From NCBI GenBank assembly GCA_039000515.1, contig JBCFYV010000012.1, positions 122,391,105 through 122,455,104 on the forward strand: DNA of 64,000 nucleotides. The letters run 5' to 3'. The position numbers were made by a program, and so were the translations under genes. This DNA comes from Timema cristinae (taxonomy: Eukaryota > Arthropoda > Insecta > Phasmatodea > Timematidae). The notes below the pieces were generated by a model that searched no databases, had not been told where the DNA came from, and was given only the letters and a program-made list of their open reading frames with translations. How positions within the stretch are numbered: position 1 is the stretch's first letter; each line of letters opens with the position of its first letter. Positions 33,761 to 44,856 of the stretch are shown one piece after another.

Positions 33761-34409
33761 TTGTTACAGTGCAAAATTTATAATAAAAATACAAACGTTT
33801 ACCAAGAAACGTAATGATTAAAGTTTTACATAATTAGATGGTTATTTATTCAAATAAAATTACCTTATGTTTTTGCTCTATTAGATAACATATTTAAAGA
33901 CAGATCACTTAAGGGCTCATTTAAAAATTAACGCTAACTAAATTATATCTTTCGAAGCATAAGAATAACCTGAATTTTTATTTGGTTCTGATTCTATTAT
34001 TTTCATGAATTTGATAGTAAACCTAATTCTCAATAATAGAATAAAAAATAAAAAACTCTCTTCCTTATTTTTTTAATAATTATTTACAATCGTAATCAAC
34101 GATGCTAAAACAAATAAAATTCTTAAAAACAAACATATCTAAAACAGGGCTTTTAAAATATTAACAGAAGATAATTTCCGTCTGCTGCATTTACTGGCGT
34201 TTTATTGGCTGGAACTTCTAGAATACTCATTGATTGATACGTCTCAAATTCTTGTGCTATCTGTGATTAACTCCAAGCTTAACGCATAAAAAATTACAGT
34301 TAAATCAACTTTATATATTGTGCACTATTCAATACGTATCAATTTTGAACGCCAACTTTGAAAAAATGTGTTAGAATTTCTGACGAATTATATGTTGTGT
34401 ATTATTCGC
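33761..34409. other. No feature recognised
   Basis: AT-rich. Confidence 0.55.
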
Positions 34410-34520
34410 CATTAGCTATGCGCTAATATAGACCCAGTCTAACACATTAGTGTAATAATTATTACATATGAGTATAGCCCGAACGGGAAATAAGACGCGG
34501 GGGAGGGGGGGGGGGGAGGG
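34410..34520 (+). repeat. SINE tail fragment plus G-run
   Basis: AGCCCGAACGGGAAATAAGA is the shared SINE tail, here followed by a G-rich run (34500-34516) instead of TAA repeats. The body upstream is not clear. Confidence 0.5.
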
Positions 34521-34834
34521 AGAAAGAAGATATCCTGCGCCTCTAAGTAAGAGTGCTTGTTTATTTTGTTGTGTTTATCAAAGTGTTACCCTCATGAAGG
34601 GTGATTGGTACCAGAAGAGCAAAGAGATCGTTGATGAATTTGACGCACGAGCTAGAGACTAATTAACTACCAACGGCGCCATATTTCTAGCTACATTGCC
34701 CTCGTCCATCTTGCGACACGCCAAGAATAAGTTCTTAGTCCAACGGGAATTGAACCCAGGTCTTTAAGAGCTTATTTCAGTGTGAAAATGGAAAAATGGA
34801 CATCTCCCGAGGCCTACAGCTCGTTGTAAAATGT

Positions 34835-34853
34835 TATATATATATATATATAT
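34835..34853. repeat. (TA)n microsatellite
   Basis: About nine TA units directly at the tail end of the adjoining minus-strand SINE. Confidence 0.9.
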
Positions 34854-35098
34854 TTTAGCAACGCGTCTTACTATCCGTTAGAGGTATAAGTTTACATAAT
34901 AATTGCGCTAGTAGTTTTAGGAATTAGGGAGGTTATGCTTATACGAAGTGTACCTGCATTAGTAGGAAGGTAGATTGGAAAACCCTTTTGCAAAAATCCC
35001 CATCAGTATACCCGACCGAGATTTGAACCTTGATCTCCTCGTCATGGGCAGTCTAGTCTACCACGAGAGTAGCGCCTTAGACCACGTGGCCACCGAAA
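34854..35098 (-). repeat. SINE family C, full length, minus orientation
   Basis: Tail complement CGTCTTACTATCCG, body, B-box complement GAGATTTGAACCTTGATC and head complement CTTAGACCACGTGGCCACCG, all in order. Confidence 0.85.
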
Positions 35099-36047
35099 CT
35101 CTTGTTTAAAAGTAACTAATGCACTCGAGATATCACAAATTTCAAAGTTACCACCTCAGATAAATTTCTCCCGAGGACGTTAACACCAGAAACATCATCA
35201 AATGAGTTACAATAAAGTAATAATAGAGATTACTCTTACACTCACGTATAGACTACAGCGCTTAGTGGTTGAACGTGTCACTAACGCCTGGTCTGCTGTA
35301 AGTTAAATTTGGAGGCTCCTCTTACCCCATTTGAATTATTTTGAGTATTTATATTATTTTTATAGGGACTAACAGTTCACAGCTCTAAATAAAACTGTTA
35401 GGGACTTTTCACAATATTCGCTTTGTTACTTAAAACAGTTTCACACATTTATTGAAGTTTAAGAAGAAAAATTTCAATAAAACTTAGAAGTGGTTGATAT
35501 AGGTATTAAAATATGGAGGTTTTTCAACAATATTTGTTCTAGAATTATACGTTTCAGAAAACAAAGGGGCTTAGTTAAATAAAACGCGGTAGTCATAGCC
35601 TTAATACTTCTTTAATATAATGATTGCCTTTACCACCTCTGTGGCTAGTGGTCAGAGTTCCTGGCTATAGATCCCCGGTGCTTCCAGATGATTCTGTGAA
35701 ACAATGGGCTTGAAACGGGGTAAAATCAGCCTCGTGAGAACAAATGAGGAGCTACTTGAATGAAAAATAGCAACTACGGTCTAGAAAACTGAAATTAACT
35801 GCCAGAAGTTGCATTTAACTGACCACATGGCACCTTCTTTCAATAAAGATGGCACTATTTCCAACAGAAGGTTGGGATAGGTTATTGCGGGTGGACGCCA
35901 TGAAGCTGTTCTTTACCATCCTCTTAGTATCCAATGAGAGTTTACAATTTACCAGAAAATATTCCCTCATGTGTGTCATCACCCCAGCCCGCTAACACCC
36001 TAACAACCAGAGTGTGGGTAGCAGGTAGCTTGCTATAAGACGTAGTT
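35099..36047. other. No gene recognised
   Basis: Unassigned. A tRNA-like fragment near 35635-35690 (TGGCTAGTGGTCAGAG) is too weak to call. Confidence 0.45.
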
Positions 36048-36327
36048 TCTAGGGACCTAGCCTAGGTGGCGTAGTTAGCTAACGCGCTAGACGTGTTGAG
36101 CTTGACTGCTGAGGACGGGGAGATCGAGGTTCAAATCTCGGTCGGGTGAACTGGAGGTGGTTTTTCCTAAATGGTTTTCCACTCTCCCTCCACGCAAATG
36201 CGGGTTTACTTCCTCTAATTCGACCTTCCCAATTCCTCATCCATTATCGTAATTAGTACATAAAGCGTATAACCCGAACGGGTAGTAAGACGCAGTTCTA
36301 ATATTATATTATTATCTAGGGTCCTAG
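36048..36327 (+). repeat. SINE family A, full length, with TSD
   Basis: Body 36061-36314 runs from GTGGCGTAGTTAGCTAACGC (A-box region) through GAGGTTCAAATCTCGGTC (B box) to the tail and TAT/TAA run. TSDs TCTAGGGACCTAG (36048-36060) and TCTAGGGTCCTAG (36315-36327) differ at one base. Confidence 0.9.
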
Positions 36328-36966
36328 TGCCAGTGACGTCATACTCCCGTAACGTCAGTCATACCAGGCAAATATAATGCTGATGATGATACAGTTTTAT
36401 TGGATAAGTTGAGGCTTTCCTCTTCTCTGATACTCAATCAGAATTGACAGTTAAATAAATGTTCAGCTCTACAACCTAGCAAATGCTATACAGTGATCAA
36501 GAAATAGATACAAATATTATGATTTAGCAAAGTTTTTTACATAATAATATTATGGTAGGAAAAAAGGCCTTTCAGATGTCCATATTAAAAGCTGTATATT
36601 GCAGGATTTTGATAACAAATAATGTCTTTCAAACATAGGTTCGTTATAAAAATCAATGGTATATTCATGTTTAACACTCTCGGATATTTATATCCTCTAG
36701 ATGAGTTACGTGACAAGTGTATCTTTGACACATAAAGTATAAGCACAAGGAGCAGAGGAGCAACAAAGCTATCATGGATATATCCTTTGCAAGTAAATAA
36801 CTCATATTCTGTTGTAAAATTTAGTATTAATTGATCATTACAAGTAAAGTACGGGGTCTAACTAGGTCAAATGAGGAGTTGTTGACCATCTACCCGGTTC
36901 TAAAGTCCCATTAAACCGCTATAAAGGACGGGCCAAGATACTCGCTAGTGTCAACTGAACTGCCTG
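36328..36966. other. No feature recognised
   Basis: AT-rich. Confidence 0.5.
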
Positions 36967-37270
36967 AATAATGTAAGTGGAGGGTGACCTGGTGGTCTAG
37001 GGGTAAGGTGTCGGACTTCTGTGATGGGGTCCGGGGTTCAATCCTCGGTCCCGGCACAGATTTATCTGATTGCCAAACCCTTCCTACACCTCTGACAAGA
37101 CATCTTGTGAATGTGTGGAATGCCAGGCCTCCACCGTGGTTCGGATTCCACGTTAAACTGTAGGTCCTCCATTTCATCTCACAATCACCCTACCATTACA
37201 CATTAGAGTAAGTGCGTATAGCCCGAACGGGTAGTAAGACGCGGTGCTAATAATAATAATAATGTAAGTG
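36967..37270 (+). repeat. SINE family B, full length, with 13-bp TSD
   Basis: Reference copy for family B. TSD AATAATGTAAGTG is perfect at 36967-36979 and 37258-37270. The head GGTGACCTGGTGGTCTAGGG has an A box and CCGGGGTTCAATCC a B box, so it is derived from a tRNA. The tail AGCCCGAACGGGTAGTAAGA and (TAA)n are shared with families A and C. The perfect TSD implies a recent insertion. Confidence 0.95.
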
Positions 37271-37395
37271 ACGTCACTGAGAAGGGGAACGTCTTGTGAG
37301 AGAAATAAGGTGTCCTCAAGTAGCATGGCTGTCCTACTATCTTTCTCTCTATCAGTCAGCGTCAGCCAATCAGCCAATCAGCGAACCTCTAACTG

Positions 37396-37485
37396 CTCTA
37401 ATGTTATCAGTGTCTGGTATTGGTTGATCCACTCCACCTGCTCTAATGTTGTCAGTGCCTGGTATTGGTTGATCCAATTCCTCGC
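37396..37485 (+). repeat. 45-bp tandem duplication
   Basis: CTCTAATGTTATCAGTGTCT followed by GGTATTGGTTGATCCA occurs at 37396 and 37441 with few differences. Confidence 0.85.
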
Positions 37486-37554
37486 CTTAACTCCCCATCA
37501 AGGTTAAATGAATATTGAAAATGATGTAAAAATGAAGAGGTAGGTAGAATTTTA

Positions 37555-37700
37555 ATGAAGTGTAGCAACATCTGCGTGAAGAAAGAATGGAAATTATTAA
37601 AGAGAAACAAACGGTCTCTGTACACCCAGTTGGGAATCGAAGCTCCGAGTCTCTCCGTCACCGACCAACCAGACAATACGAGACCTACTTTTAGTCCCTG
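37555..37700 (-). repeat. SINE family C, diverged, minus orientation
   Basis: AGTGTAGCAACATCTGCGTG, then GTACACCCAGTTGGGAATCG and CTCTCCGTCACCG follow the order of minus-strand family C copies. Confidence 0.5.
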
Positions 37701-37901
37701 GGACCACATTTGTAGGTTTCATTTGAACTGGAACCTTTTTTTCATATGATTACAAATATTTTAGTTTATATGATAGAGTTAGGTTAGTCTTTTTCCTGAC
37801 AGGACATACAGGAAAGGCCGTCTATATTCTAACCATTGACTTTATGTTCCTTTCCAAGTAACTGGAACTAGAGAAATATTTATTTTTAACTTAGGGAACT
37901 A

Positions 37902-37931
37902 CCTAACCTAACCTAACCTAACCTAACCTGT
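37902..37931 (-). repeat. Interstitial (CCTAA)n
   Basis: About six CCTAA units in a row, immediately upstream of the LINE-derived minisatellite. Confidence 0.85.
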
Positions 37932-37976
37932 GTAGTTAACTAAAACTAAAGCTAGTTTGTTTTACAGCAATAGCTA

Positions 37977-38965
37977 AAGTTTCTTTCAGCAAGAAGAGGA
38001 TGTTACTGACTAGCAAACTGGACCTAGAGAACAATGACCAAGGTTGTTTTCAACAAGAAGAGGATGTTACTGACTAGCAAACTGGACCTGGAGAACATTG
38101 ACCAAGGTTGTTTTCAACCAGAAGAGGATGTTACTGACTATCAAACTGGACCTAGAGAACAATGACCAAGGTTGGTTTCAACAAGAAGAGGATGTTACTG
38201 ACTATCAAACTGGACCTAGAGAACAATGACCAAGGCTGCTTTCAACAAGAAGAGGATGTTACTGACTAGCAAACTGGACCTGGAGAACAATGACCAAGGC
38301 TGCTTTCAACAAGAAGAGGATGTTACTGACTAGCAAACTGGACCTGGAGAACATTGACCAAGGTTGTTTTCAACCAGACGAGGATGTTACTGACTAGCAA
38401 ACTGGACCTGTAGAACAATGACCAAGGTTGTTTTCAACCAGAAGAGGATGTTATACTGAAATACCAAAACTGGACCTGTAGAACAATGACCAAGGTTGTT
38501 TTCAACCAGAAGAGGATGTTACTGACTAGCAAACTGGACCTGTGAGAACAATGACCAAGGTTGCTTTCAACAGAAGAGGATGTTACTGACTAGCAAACTG
38601 GACCTGGAGAACAATGACCAAGGCTGCTTTCAACAAGAAGAGGATGTTACTGACTAGCAAACTGGACCTGGAGAACATTGACCAAGGTTGTTTTCAACAA
38701 GAAGAGGATGTTACTGACTAGCAAACTGGACCTGGAGAACATTGACCAAGGTTGTTTTCAACCAGAAGAGGATGTTACTGACTATCAAACTGGACCTAGA
38801 GAACAATGACCAAGGTTGGTTTCAACAAGAAGAGGATGTTACTGACTATCAAACTGGACCTAGAGAACAATGACCAAGGTTGTTTTCAACAAGAAGAGGA
38901 TGTTACTGACTATCAAACTGGACCTGGAGAACAATGACCAAGGCTGCTTTCAACAAGAAGAGGAT
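37977..38965 (+). repeat. 64-bp minisatellite derived from LINE type 2 coding sequence
   Basis: About 15 copies of a 64-bp unit: AACAAGAAGAGGATGTTACT, GACTAGCAAACTGGACCTGG, AGAACAATGACCAAGGCTGC, TTTC. Read in frame, one unit encodes KAAFNKKRMLLTSKLDLE, a peptide conserved in the C-terminal part of arthropod non-LTR retrotransposon ORFs. The last copy runs on into more of the same LINE ORF. Since 64 is not a multiple of 3, the array itself is not translatable. Confidence 0.92.
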
Positions 38966-39375
38966 GCTACTGACCAATACATTAGTCCTGGAGATGATGT
39001 GTTGGTGCCTCACTTTTAATGGAGCTGGAGGTAAAAGGAGAATAAATACAGGAAACCTATCAGGTATGGTACCGAAAGGGAAGAGGGATGATAACGTCGG
39101 CCGATTGGTTGCCTGACTAATAAAGAAATTCTAAGAAGAGTAAATAAAATTAGAACCATCTTGCAGGTGATTCCACGAAGAAAGGCAAACTGTATGGGTT
39201 GTATTATTAGAAGAAAAGTCCTTTTGGGTGATATAAAAAAAGAAAAGGGAAAATGGGACCAGAGAGGCCATGAATGCAACTGATGGCTGAACTCAAACAA
39301 AGAAACCAGATAATGTTTCAAGATATAAAATAGTAAGGTGCTGATAAGATATGCTGGAGACTAATTCTGGACAAG
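38930..39375 (+). mobile_element. LINE type 2 fragment (C-terminal ORF)
   Basis: It follows directly from the minisatellite: TKAAFNKKRMLLTNTLVLEM, then degraded sequence. In another frame, EILRRVNKIRTILQVIPRRK is followed by ANCMGCIIRRKVLLGDIKK. In intact elements this region has an RRK-x-WIGHILRR block. Several frame changes and stops show it is dead. Confidence 0.85.
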
Positions 39376-39457
39376 ACAACGGACCTGTCAAAAGACAGAA
39401 CAATCATTAAAATAATTATAATAATGCTGTTGGTGGATCTATTTTCAAGTATGGTTT

Positions 39458-39766
39458 AAATTGGTCAATTATTATTATTATTATTATTAGCACCGCTTCT
39501 TACTACCCGTTCGGGTTATACGCACTTACGCTAATGTGTAATGGTAGGGTGATTGTGAGATGAAATGGAGGACCTACAGTTTAACGTGGAATCCGAACCA
39601 CGGTGGAGGTCTGGCATTCCTCACATTCACAAGATGTCTTGTCAGAGGTGAAGGAAGGGTTTGGTAATCAGATAAATCTGTGCCGGGACCGAGGATTGAA
39701 CCCAGCCGCCAGCATAGAAGTCTGACACCTTACCTCTAGACCACCAGGTCACCTGAAATTGGTCAA
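39458..39766 (-). repeat. SINE family B, full length, minus orientation, with 11-bp TSD
   Basis: Body 39469-39755. TSD AAATTGGTCAA at 39458-39468 and 39756-39766. A (TTA)n tail lies on the left, then the tail complement CTACCCGTTCGGGTTATACG, and head complement CTCTAGACCACCAGGTCACC on the right. Confidence 0.95.
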
Positions 39767-39853
39767 GAAGTTCAATATTTATATGGAACAAAGAATTGTT
39801 CTAAAATATTTCGTAAGGCTGAAGTTTCAGTGTGTGGTGAAGAGAATGTAAGT

Positions 39854-39912
39854 ATGTGTGTGTATGTGTGTGGGTGTGTGTGGGTGTGTGTGGGTGACTG
39901 TGGGTGGGTGTA
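39854..39912 (+). repeat. (GTGT/GGGTGT)n microsatellite
   Basis: GT-rich simple repeat with GGGTGTGT interruptions. Confidence 0.85.
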
Positions 39913-40600
39913 GAAGCCCTAGAGAACACGCAGAGGGCTATTACTAAGCCTCACAGAGCTTAACTCTACTCTACCCAGCAGGTTAAATGTTCCAACCTCA
40001 CTTCTCACCCCTCCACTAATACCAACATTACTTCACAAATTACTCACAAATGAAATAATAAAAGAACTACCACAACCTTATAGAAAAATAGAATAGCTTT
40101 AAAGACCTTAATTAACTCATATTTTGAAAAAAAATCTCGCGAATATTTGTGTGTCTGCATAGCAATTTAAATTATATATGAATTAATAAAACACTGCCGG
40201 AATTCGGGAATGTTGGTATTTTATTTTGTTTTCGCAATGATATGTAATAACGATGATTATTTTGTTAAAATTAATTTTAATAGTAGATTTTTAAATAAAT
40301 ATTAATTCTCTCATGAAACACTCATAAAACTATATAAAAAATACTACTGCGTTAAAATATGAGATTATATAATAATAGTTTTAAAAAATGACGAGTTTTA
40401 TTGGAAGTTCGTTTTTATTTTACCATTTAAATTTAAATTTGAAGTACGATACCTCATCAATATCAGAGATATATTCGATTGTATTTAGTTGCGCAAGAGA
40501 TCCCTCTGAAACGGGACCCAACCTCCTTAATATTGCGCACAACGCATTTTATTGAATCAATTTTTGAATGTTTTATTTACTCATACGTGAGATTTGCCAA
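39913..40600. other. No feature recognised upstream of exon A
   Basis: Strongly AT-rich. I see no clear TATA box or initiator that could be tied to the transporter gene. Confidence 0.5.
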
Positions 40601-40830
40601 TCTTACAGGTGTACTCCTTTTGCAGGTCAACATGAAGCTAGGAATGTTACTCTGATATCTTACAGGTGTACTCCTGTTGCAGGTCAACATGAAGCTAGGA
40701 ATGTTACTCAGACATCTTACAGGTGTACTCCTGTTGCAGGTCAACATGAAGCTAGGAATGTTACTCAGACATCTTACAGGTGTACTCCTGTTGCAGGTCA
40801 ACATGAAGCTAGGGATGTTCCCACAAGACC
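40601..40830 (+). repeat. 57-bp tandem repeat of an intron/exon boundary
   Basis: Four copies of a 57-bp unit, with ATG codons at 40632, 40689, 40746 and 40803. Each unit has a pyrimidine-rich stretch and acceptor-like CCTGTTGCAG|GTCAAC followed by ATGAAGCTAGGAATG. The period is 19 codons, so frame is kept. Copies 2 and 3 read open into exon A (MKLGMLLRHLTGVLLLQVN per unit). Copy 1 ends after seven codons at TGA. Confidence 0.93.
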
Positions 40831-40964
40831 GAGCAGTTCTCAAGAGAGATGGTCTCGCCCTGTTCAGCAGGCTAATAAGGACCAAGAATGTGGAGTCAAT
40901 GCAGGGGGAGGCTAAGCCGAGTGGACCAGAGGTCGCGGGGGGCAGCAAGAAGCTCAAACTTAAG
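40797..40964 (+). CDS. Cationic amino acid transporter (SLC7 family), first visible coding exon
   Basis: This exon probably supplies the cytoplasmic N-terminus of an SLC7-type cationic amino acid transporter. Such proteins move arginine, lysine or related substrates across the plasma or an internal membrane. From ATG at 40803 it encodes 54 residues: MKLGMFPQDR, then LALFSRLIRTKNVESMQGE and GGSKKLKLK. It ends at donor AAG|GTCAGG (40964/40965) in phase 0. The next exon at 58600 also starts in phase 0 with KCLTTLDLT, giving the basic-then-TLDLTSLGVG arrangement usual just before TM1 in CAT proteins. The R-T-K-N basic cluster is also typical. GC-rich third positions contrast with the AT-rich flanks. 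The 5' limit is uncertain. Either an acceptor at 40796 precedes the exon, or one of the tandem upstream copies is used, which would prepend 19-residue units. An earlier exon cannot be excluded. Family assignment rests mainly on the next exon. Confidence 0.75.
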
Positions 40965-41127
40965 GTCAGGATAAAAAAATATATTAATACTTTAGCAGGT
41001 AAACATGTTTTTTAAAGTAATTCTAAGGAAATTCATTGCTCGAGATATAAAAGATGAAAAAAGACCAATTACGTTTACATTCAGGTTGGTATTAGGCCTT
41101 TATATTATCACTCTTTAGGGTTTACTC

Positions 41128-41292
41128 ATGTGTTAGGGATTAGTATGGTTGAATTTAGAGGAAGTGTAAAGGAATTTGCCTGGAGGGTGTGTGGAAAACC
41201 ATTCACTATAAAATCACTCTTCGGTATTCAAACCCCAGATTTCCCTGTCACCGGCAGTACAATTTATTGCTAAAATGACGCCATAAACCAGG
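41128..41292 (-). repeat. SINE family C, minus orientation
   Basis: Body complement GTGGAAAACCATTCACTATA, B-box complement GGTATTCAAACCCCAGATTT, then a decayed head. It lies in the transporter intron. Confidence 0.65.
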
Positions 41293-41674
41293 CGTGTCGA
41301 ACTCACGGACCTTATAAGGAACTACCATGCAATGCGTCTCTATTCTTTTTTTTTTATAAACGTCGAGGAAATACAACAGTTTGGAATGTGATATTTGAGA
41401 ATGTGGCATAATTTGGATAGTTATGAAACGTGTGATTGGCGTATTACATACTCTTTTTACGACATCGATCAATCTAAAAAAAAATATGTTGAATTTATAC
41501 CTCAAATATGTACAATGAAATGGAACCAAACACCAGAGGGGCTTGAATTAAGGACAAAAACGTGTCAACAAATAAATATTATTTAAAACAAATCTAAGAT
41601 CATGTTTTGATCATTATTACGTCATAAAAGTCCGAGCCCGGGTTATTATTGTCATTTCATAGTTATTGATAATA

Positions 41675-43095
41675 TACAGGGTGTACCACGACGTAACCAA
41701 CAAACTACAACAGCGTGTTGTGGACAGCGTTTGAATTAAAAATGTTCATATACACGTTGGGTTAATTCTGCTCTGTTACTGATGAGATAAAGCAGACGTA
41801 AAGCCGGAAGAAACACGAGAGTAGTTGATAAAGGCGATAACCAACATCACAAATGATCCTAGAACAGAACTAGGCCACACGCATTGTGAACAAGCCATAG
41901 TACAACGTAACACAAGGCCTGATTGCAACAATACATGTTTACTTTACATCCTGCGGCCTGGGTCAGGTATTTATTCAAGCCATATATTTTACACTGACTG
42001 TGTAGCAGGACATATTTAAACTAGGAAAGTTTTAGGTAGTAGTTCTTTGCTAACGCCGCCCTTGTGTGTGTGTGGTGTGGTGCGTGTGTGTGGACAAAAG
42101 TCAGACCTCAGAACAAATCAGAACTCATTTGTTAGTGTATCTTTTGGACGTTTATTAATTTGATTGCATATATATTATTAATGCAGTGTAATGTTAACTT
42201 AAGACATGGTTAAATGTAAGAGAAGGCTTATGCCTTAATTTCGCCATGTAAATAAAGACAATACTAATATTTTCGGCTAGGTTAGGTTATATGTCAAATA
42301 ATTCAGGTATGCCACTGCTAAAAAACCAATATTAAATACAGGCCCATCTAAATATTCAAAGTCTTTTGACGCAGTAATTTGCTAATTAATTGTTTTTCTT
42401 TTCTCCTTTTTAATATAGGATTAGAAAAATACTGGTGTTGATGCGGTGAAGGCTTTGGTAATCATCTAAGGTGTGATAGATTGAATAAAGTAACACTAAT
42501 ATCCTTGAACACGAATTTCCTAGTTAACAATGAGATTATTATACCATTGTTGGGTGTCAAAGAGATGCCGTTCTTTTGAGTGGGTGCCGATGCTGCACTA
42601 AAGTCCTTCTTACATTCAGACTAATAATATCCTGGAATAATGTTTTCCGCTTACATCCACTGGCGAGACCTGTCGTAGCTTCATATGCCTTATAATCCAA
42701 CTTAAGACTAGGACAGATACAACAGCCAGTCCCCGGCAGTTAATTTATCACTGTGAAAGGGTAATGCCATATTTTCATCAATGATACATTTTCGGCCATG
42801 CCGGGAATCGAACCCAGGACCCTAAGCTCAGCAGGCAGACACGCTACTAACAGAGCTAAGCTGTCGGAGAAAAGTACATGAGACTGTGATCGATATCATC
42901 AATGAATGCAACTTGTAAATCAACATCAGAATAATACATTTGGTAATTATTACATGTAAGCATGTACGTCATTAATGCGGCTGTTACCCCATTAGGGACC
43001 ACACGGCCTTAATGTGTATATACATTTTTTAAATTTCAAATGATATCTAGAACACACTGGTGGAGTTTGTTGGTTGCATAACAGTACACCCTGTA
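41675..43095. mobile_element. TIR transposon without recognisable transposase, 1.42 kb
   Basis: Ends: TACAGGGTGTACCACGACGT continuing to AACCAACAAACT on the left, and the inverted AGTTTGTTGGTTGCATAACA then GTACACCCTGTA on the right, giving TIRs of about 40 bp with some mismatches. TA dinucleotides flank both ends (41673-41674, 43096-43097), as for Tc1/mariner-type insertion. The length would fit an autonomous element, but the inside shows no transposase motif and is interrupted by a family D SINE. Confidence 0.75.
42655..42868 (-). repeat. SINE family D, full length, minus orientation
   Basis: Best-preserved D copy. Head at 42795-42868 with B-box complement GGGAATCGAACCCAGGACC and A-box region AACAGAGCTAAGCTGTCGG. 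The body carries ACAGCCAGTCCCCGGCAG and TTATCACTGTGAAAG. It is nested inside the TIR element at 41675-43095, so it inserted later. Confidence 0.75.
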
Positions 43096-43097
43096 TA

Positions 43098-44690
43098 TCA
43101 AAAGTGACAGGGTACATCACATGACTTGGTGTATGAATACATGAAAGTTGATTTAGTAATTTTATAGCTGTTAGTTAAGGACCTTCGTTCGCAAATTAGA
43201 CTAAACTTAGGGAAAGAGAAAGGGAGAAGGATATGTAAAACAAGAAACGAAATTGTACTATCCTATGCACACTACCGACTACCTGGCTCAAGCCTTATCG
43301 ACTGTTGTAGCTAAAGAGAGTCTACAAATGGTGCTGTACTAGGTTAAGTCAGCAAACTTGATCAGCGATAAAGTTTAAATCGCTGTCAGGCCACACGCCT
43401 TAAAATACGATGGTCTCTGTCGTTTTCTGGAACTACTTTTATATTATGTGTAAGCTTATACTCCTTTTCTACCTTTACCTACAATCATTCTTTTTTCATA
43501 TCAATAAGAAAGAGGGAAAGATAACCACGAAATTCCCTTATCTCAAGGCTAGTTCACAAATATCTTAACAATTTCTGTTGTGAGTCTATAAATAAATTTA
43601 CTCTATTTGTTAGGAAAAGCTAAATCTAGAACCCTTTTTCATCCATATTAGTCTCATAGCTACACAAATATGATTAAAAAGTAACTGAAAATGAGCTAAT
43701 GTCACATCTTGATACATTTGTCTATATTAATAAAACTCAAACAATAGGGTTTTTAAGGAAAAAGAGCCCTGTTGGAATCTCTAGACTTTATTTTGGCTTG
43801 AATCAAATTTTGAAATAACGTATCGTAGAATTAAATATTGCGTTAGAACTGAACTTCGACGCAGCAATTCTTCGCTTACCGAGCCGGACCCCTTAAGTAG
43901 AATTTCAAGCCATCTGCTGTTATGCCCCTAATAGTCTGGAGCCATCACACGTCAATAAAAGTTAATTGTTTGTGGCGGGCCTCGCGATAAAAGCAGCCAT
44001 ATACGCGATCACCCCCTTGATGGAAGGGAAGCATTTATTTAATTTTCCACATCATATCGTGTGAAGTACGTGCCCCCTGCACGTAGAGAAGAATTAGTGG
44101 AAGGGGGGGGGGGGGAGAGGGGCTCATCATCTGGACATGACAAATCCCAGATTCATCTCCTACCAGTTGGTGCAACAAGGATGCATGTCACCACAAGCAA
44201 CAAGTTGATACCGCTAGAGAACTGGTTTAGTACCTGAGAGGTTGAGGTTTGTGTCCAAGTTTAGGCTCTAAAACGGAAGGGGTGGAGGGGTGGGGAGTTA
44301 GGGCAACTTTTGGTAAATTATGTTTAATACTCACCGGTCGGATTCTGGTGATTAAGGCCGCTTAGCCACTAGTCGAAACAAAACAAACATCGAACCGAAC
44401 ATTTTGTCCGACTAACATGGAGAAACTGTTCGACGACCCTAATAAGGGATTATAATTGTAAAGAAAGTTAAATTGTCATGTAGAATTCTTGTTTTATTTA
44501 TGAGGTAGAAAAAAACAATTTGTTCAAAATTAGTTGTTTTGACCGACCAGTGGGTAAACGGCCTAATTAAAATGAGTAGGAATAATAAAAAGCTCTTTAA
44601 AGTTAAGGCACCCTCATTTGGGTTGGAAGGAAGGTAACTCGAGATATGGTCCATAATTTACTATACATTATTATTATTATTATTCCCCAA
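43098..44690. other. Intronic sequence, nothing recognised
   Basis: Unassigned. Holds a G-run at 44105-44116. A 71-codon minus-strand frame at 44439-44654 has no support. Confidence 0.5.
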
Positions 44691-44711
44691 TATAAATACA
44701 ATATTATATAT

Positions 44712-44856
44712 GTAGATGTGCTATGTGCTTGTGACCTGGGTCTTATCAGATGTGCTATGTGCTTGTGAGCCTAGGTCTTATCAGGATGTGCTATGTGCTT
44801 GTGAGCCTAGGTCTTATCAGATGTGCTATGTGCTTGTGAGCCTAGGTCTTATCAGG
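44712..44856 (+). repeat. 35-bp tandem repeat, four copies
   Basis: The unit is ATGTGCTATGTGCTTGTGAG followed by CCTAGGTCTTATCAG. The first copy has GACCTGGG in place of GAGCCTAGG. Confidence 0.92.

Noticed and set aside
36980..37055. A tRNA gene with good A and B boxes on the plus strand
   Set aside because: It is the head of a full-length SINE with a 13-bp TSD; the mature tRNA 3' acceptor end is absent.
40577..40957. Minus-strand 126-codon frame opposite exon A
   Set aside because: Shadow of the 57-bp repeat and of exon A; the plus-strand frame has the splice donor and joins in phase to the TM1 exon.
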